Below are positions 5,366 through 6,391 of a stretch of 6,391 nucleotides of DNA, in pieces. The DNA comes from Gammaproteobacteria bacterium (GTDB lineage Bacteria; Pseudomonadota; Gammaproteobacteria; SG8-11), in the NCBI GenBank assembly GCA_016200445.1, contig JACQEQ010000419.1, forward strand, positions 1-6,391, written 5' to 3'. The notes under the pieces were generated by a model that saw only the letters and a list, made by a program, of their open reading frames with translations, was not told the DNA's origin and made no database searches. Each line of letters opens with the position of its first letter. Position 1 is the stretch's first letter. Position numbers and translations under genes: made by a program.

Positions 5366-6391
5366 TGGCCACCACACCCAACCGCTCACGCTGATACGAC
5401 CCATCCTGCACGTGCCGGCACCAATCGCGATTGTCGAGATACCACTGCAGCGTCTTGCGCAAACCGGATGCAAACGTTTCTATCGGCTTCCAACCCAACT
5501 CGCGCTGAATTTTTGCAGCATCAATTGCATAACGCTGATCGTGTCCCGGCCGGTCTTGCACGAAATTTATCAGCTTGCTGTGCGGTGCGAATTTTGAGTT
5601 CGGCACTAACTCGTCCAACAAGCCGCAAATCGCTCGCACCACATCCAGATTTTTTTGTTCGTTGTGGCCGCCGATGTTGTACACCTCGCCGACGCGCCCT
5701 TGCTCCAGCACTAGGCACAACGCGCGCGCATGATCTTCGACATACAACCAGTCGCGCACGTTTTCGCCTTTGCCATACACCGGCAGCGGTTTGCCTTCGA
5801 GTGCGTTGAGGATGACGAGCGGAATCAGTTTCTCGGGAAATTGGTAGGGGCCGTAGTTATTCGAGCAGTTGGTGGTGACGACCGGCAAACCGTAGGTGTG
5901 GTGCCACGCGCGCACCAGATGATCCGATGACGCCTTGCTGGCTGAATACGGCGAGTTCGGTTCATAGGCGTTATCTTCGGAGAACAACCCAGTCGCGCCG
6001 AGGCTGCCGTACACCTCGTCGGTGGAAATATGCTGAAAGCGAAATGCGCTCTTTGCAGCTGCTGGCAGCTCGCTCCAATACGCGCGCGCCGCCTGCAACA
6101 ACGTGTAAGTGCCGACGATATTGGTTTCGATGAACGCAGCCGGGCCGTCGATGGATCTATCCACATGCGATTCGGCGGCCAAATGCATCACGGCATTCGG
6201 GCGATGCGTGCGGAACACGCGCTCAACTTCTTTGGCATCGCAAATATCCACGCGCTCGAAACGATAACGCGGATGCGCGCTCACCGCCGCGAGCGATTCT
6301 AGATTTCCGGCATAGGTCAGCTTGTCGACGTTGATGACGGTCGCGCCGGTGTGCAGAATTAAATGGCGAATCACCGCCGAACCAATGAACC
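5358..6391 (-). CDS. rmlB: dTDP-glucose 4,6-dehydratase RmlB (5' end outside window)
   Basis: Second pathway enzyme, converting dTDP-glucose to dTDP-4-keto-6-deoxyglucose with bound NAD. The frame is open to the right edge and begins with FIGSAV, the end of the GGxGFIG nucleotide-binding motif, so roughly ten N-terminal residues are missing. The GTG at 6374 is an internal Val codon, not the start. Counting from that Val, landmarks are NVDKLTYAGN (15-24), HLAAESHVDRSI (64-75), ISTDEVYG (116-123) with the catalytic Thr118-Asp119-Glu120, and YSASK (143-147) with Tyr143 and Lys147. NNYGPYQFPEKLIPL (172-186) and NVRDWLYVEDHARAL (205-219) are also present. The C-terminus DGSYQRERLGVVANA carries the usual GSYxxERLG ending. 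The last codons overlap mntA by 8 bp, and the 3' end is repeated 1.2 kb downstream before rmlA. Confidence 0.98.
   Translation of the reverse strand, partial: FIGSAVIRHLILHTGATVINVDKLTYAGNLESLAAVSAHPRYRFERVDICDAKEVERVFRTHRPNAVMHLAAESHVDRSIDGPAAFIETNIVGTYTLLQAARAYWSELPAAAKSAFRFQHISTDEVYGSLGATGLFSEDNAYEPNSPYSASKASSDHLVRAWHHTYGLPVVTTNCSNNYGPYQFPEKLIPLVILNALEGKPLPVYGKGENVRDWLYVEDHARALCLVLEQGRVGEVYNIGGHNEQKNLDVVRAICGLLDELVPNSKFAPHSKLINFVQDRPGHDQRYAIDAAKIQRELGWKPIETFASGLRKTLQWYLDNRDWCRHVQDGSYQRERLGVVANA
5371..5398. repeat. Direct repeat, copy within rmlB 3' end
   Basis: Partner of the repeat at 4141-4172, in the same orientation. It codes for the end of the RmlB motif GSYQRERLGVV. Overall 26 of 28 bases match the other copy once the 4-base insertion there is allowed for. 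Because this copy lies in the conserved, full-length rmlB, the other copy is the likely remnant, although the reverse history (an incoming rmlB replacing the original) is equally compatible. Confidence 0.85.

Noticed and set aside
4141..5398. Insertion sequence or CRISPR between rmlB and rmlA
   Set aside because: There is no transposase, no terminal inverted repeats and no regularly spaced repeats. The only repeat is a single direct pair derived from rmlB coding sequence.
5366..5473. Longer mntA starting near 5473
   Set aside because: The extension lies entirely inside rmlB in another frame and has no family character; ATG 5365 gives the normal MntA N-terminus.
6372..6374. GTG as the rmlB start codon
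   Set aside because: The frame continues upstream to the window edge with FIGSA, part of the conserved GFIG nucleotide-binding motif, so this GTG is an internal Val.

Overview
The window is a piece of a surface-polysaccharide (O-antigen or exopolysaccharide type) gene cluster, read entirely from the minus strand. In transcription order, from high to low coordinates, it holds: rmlB (5' end outside the window), a three-gene nucleotidyltransferase/HEPN block (mntA, hepT, a second MNT gene), a 36-codon ORF, rmlA, rmlC, rmlD, a Wzx-type flippase, and the N-terminal 96 codons of a SAM-dependent methyltransferase that runs off the left edge. The protein sequences and mixed base composition fit a Gram-negative proteobacterium, perhaps beta- or gammaproteobacterial. 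That placement is an impression from the sequences, not the result of a search.

RmlA, RmlB, RmlC and RmlD together make dTDP-L-rhamnose from glucose-1-phosphate and dTTP. The flippase would move the lipid-linked repeat unit across the inner membrane, and the methyltransferase probably modifies a sugar or another cluster product. The genes are packed very tightly. Four junctions are 4-bp ATGA/GTGA overlaps, one is a 1-bp TAGTG overlap, one is an 8-bp overlap, and the largest gap is about 66 bp. No promoter or terminator is visible, so this looks like the middle of one long operon.

The unusual part is the 1.2 kb between rmlB and rmlA. It carries a HepT/MntA toxin-antitoxin pair (type VII style, with intact GSX10DXD and RX4HXY motifs), a second MNT-fold gene, and a short ORF whose stop overlaps the rmlA start. 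The block is bracketed by a direct repeat with a 17-bp exact core and about 28 bp of alignable sequence. This repeat is the 3' coding end of rmlB. One copy is in the present rmlB; the other sits in the 36-codon ORF just before rmlA. The simplest reading is that rmlB and rmlA were once directly joined, and that the nucleotidyltransferase/HEPN block was inserted at the rmlB/rmlA joint. The old rmlB tail, with the rmlA ribosome-binding site, would have been left behind and fused to the truncated start of another gene.

Base composition falls along the operon. A 60-base sample of rmlB is 60% GC (36/60 at 5701-5760) and one of rmlA is 67% (40/60 at 3901-3960). Samples are 43% in distal rmlD (26/60 at 1921-1980) and 40% in wzx (24/60 at 361-420). 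This is the mosaic pattern expected where serotype-specific genes are exchanged next to conserved rml genes. There is no stretch over 300 bases without a gene. I see no tRNA, rRNA, CRISPR array or insertion sequence.
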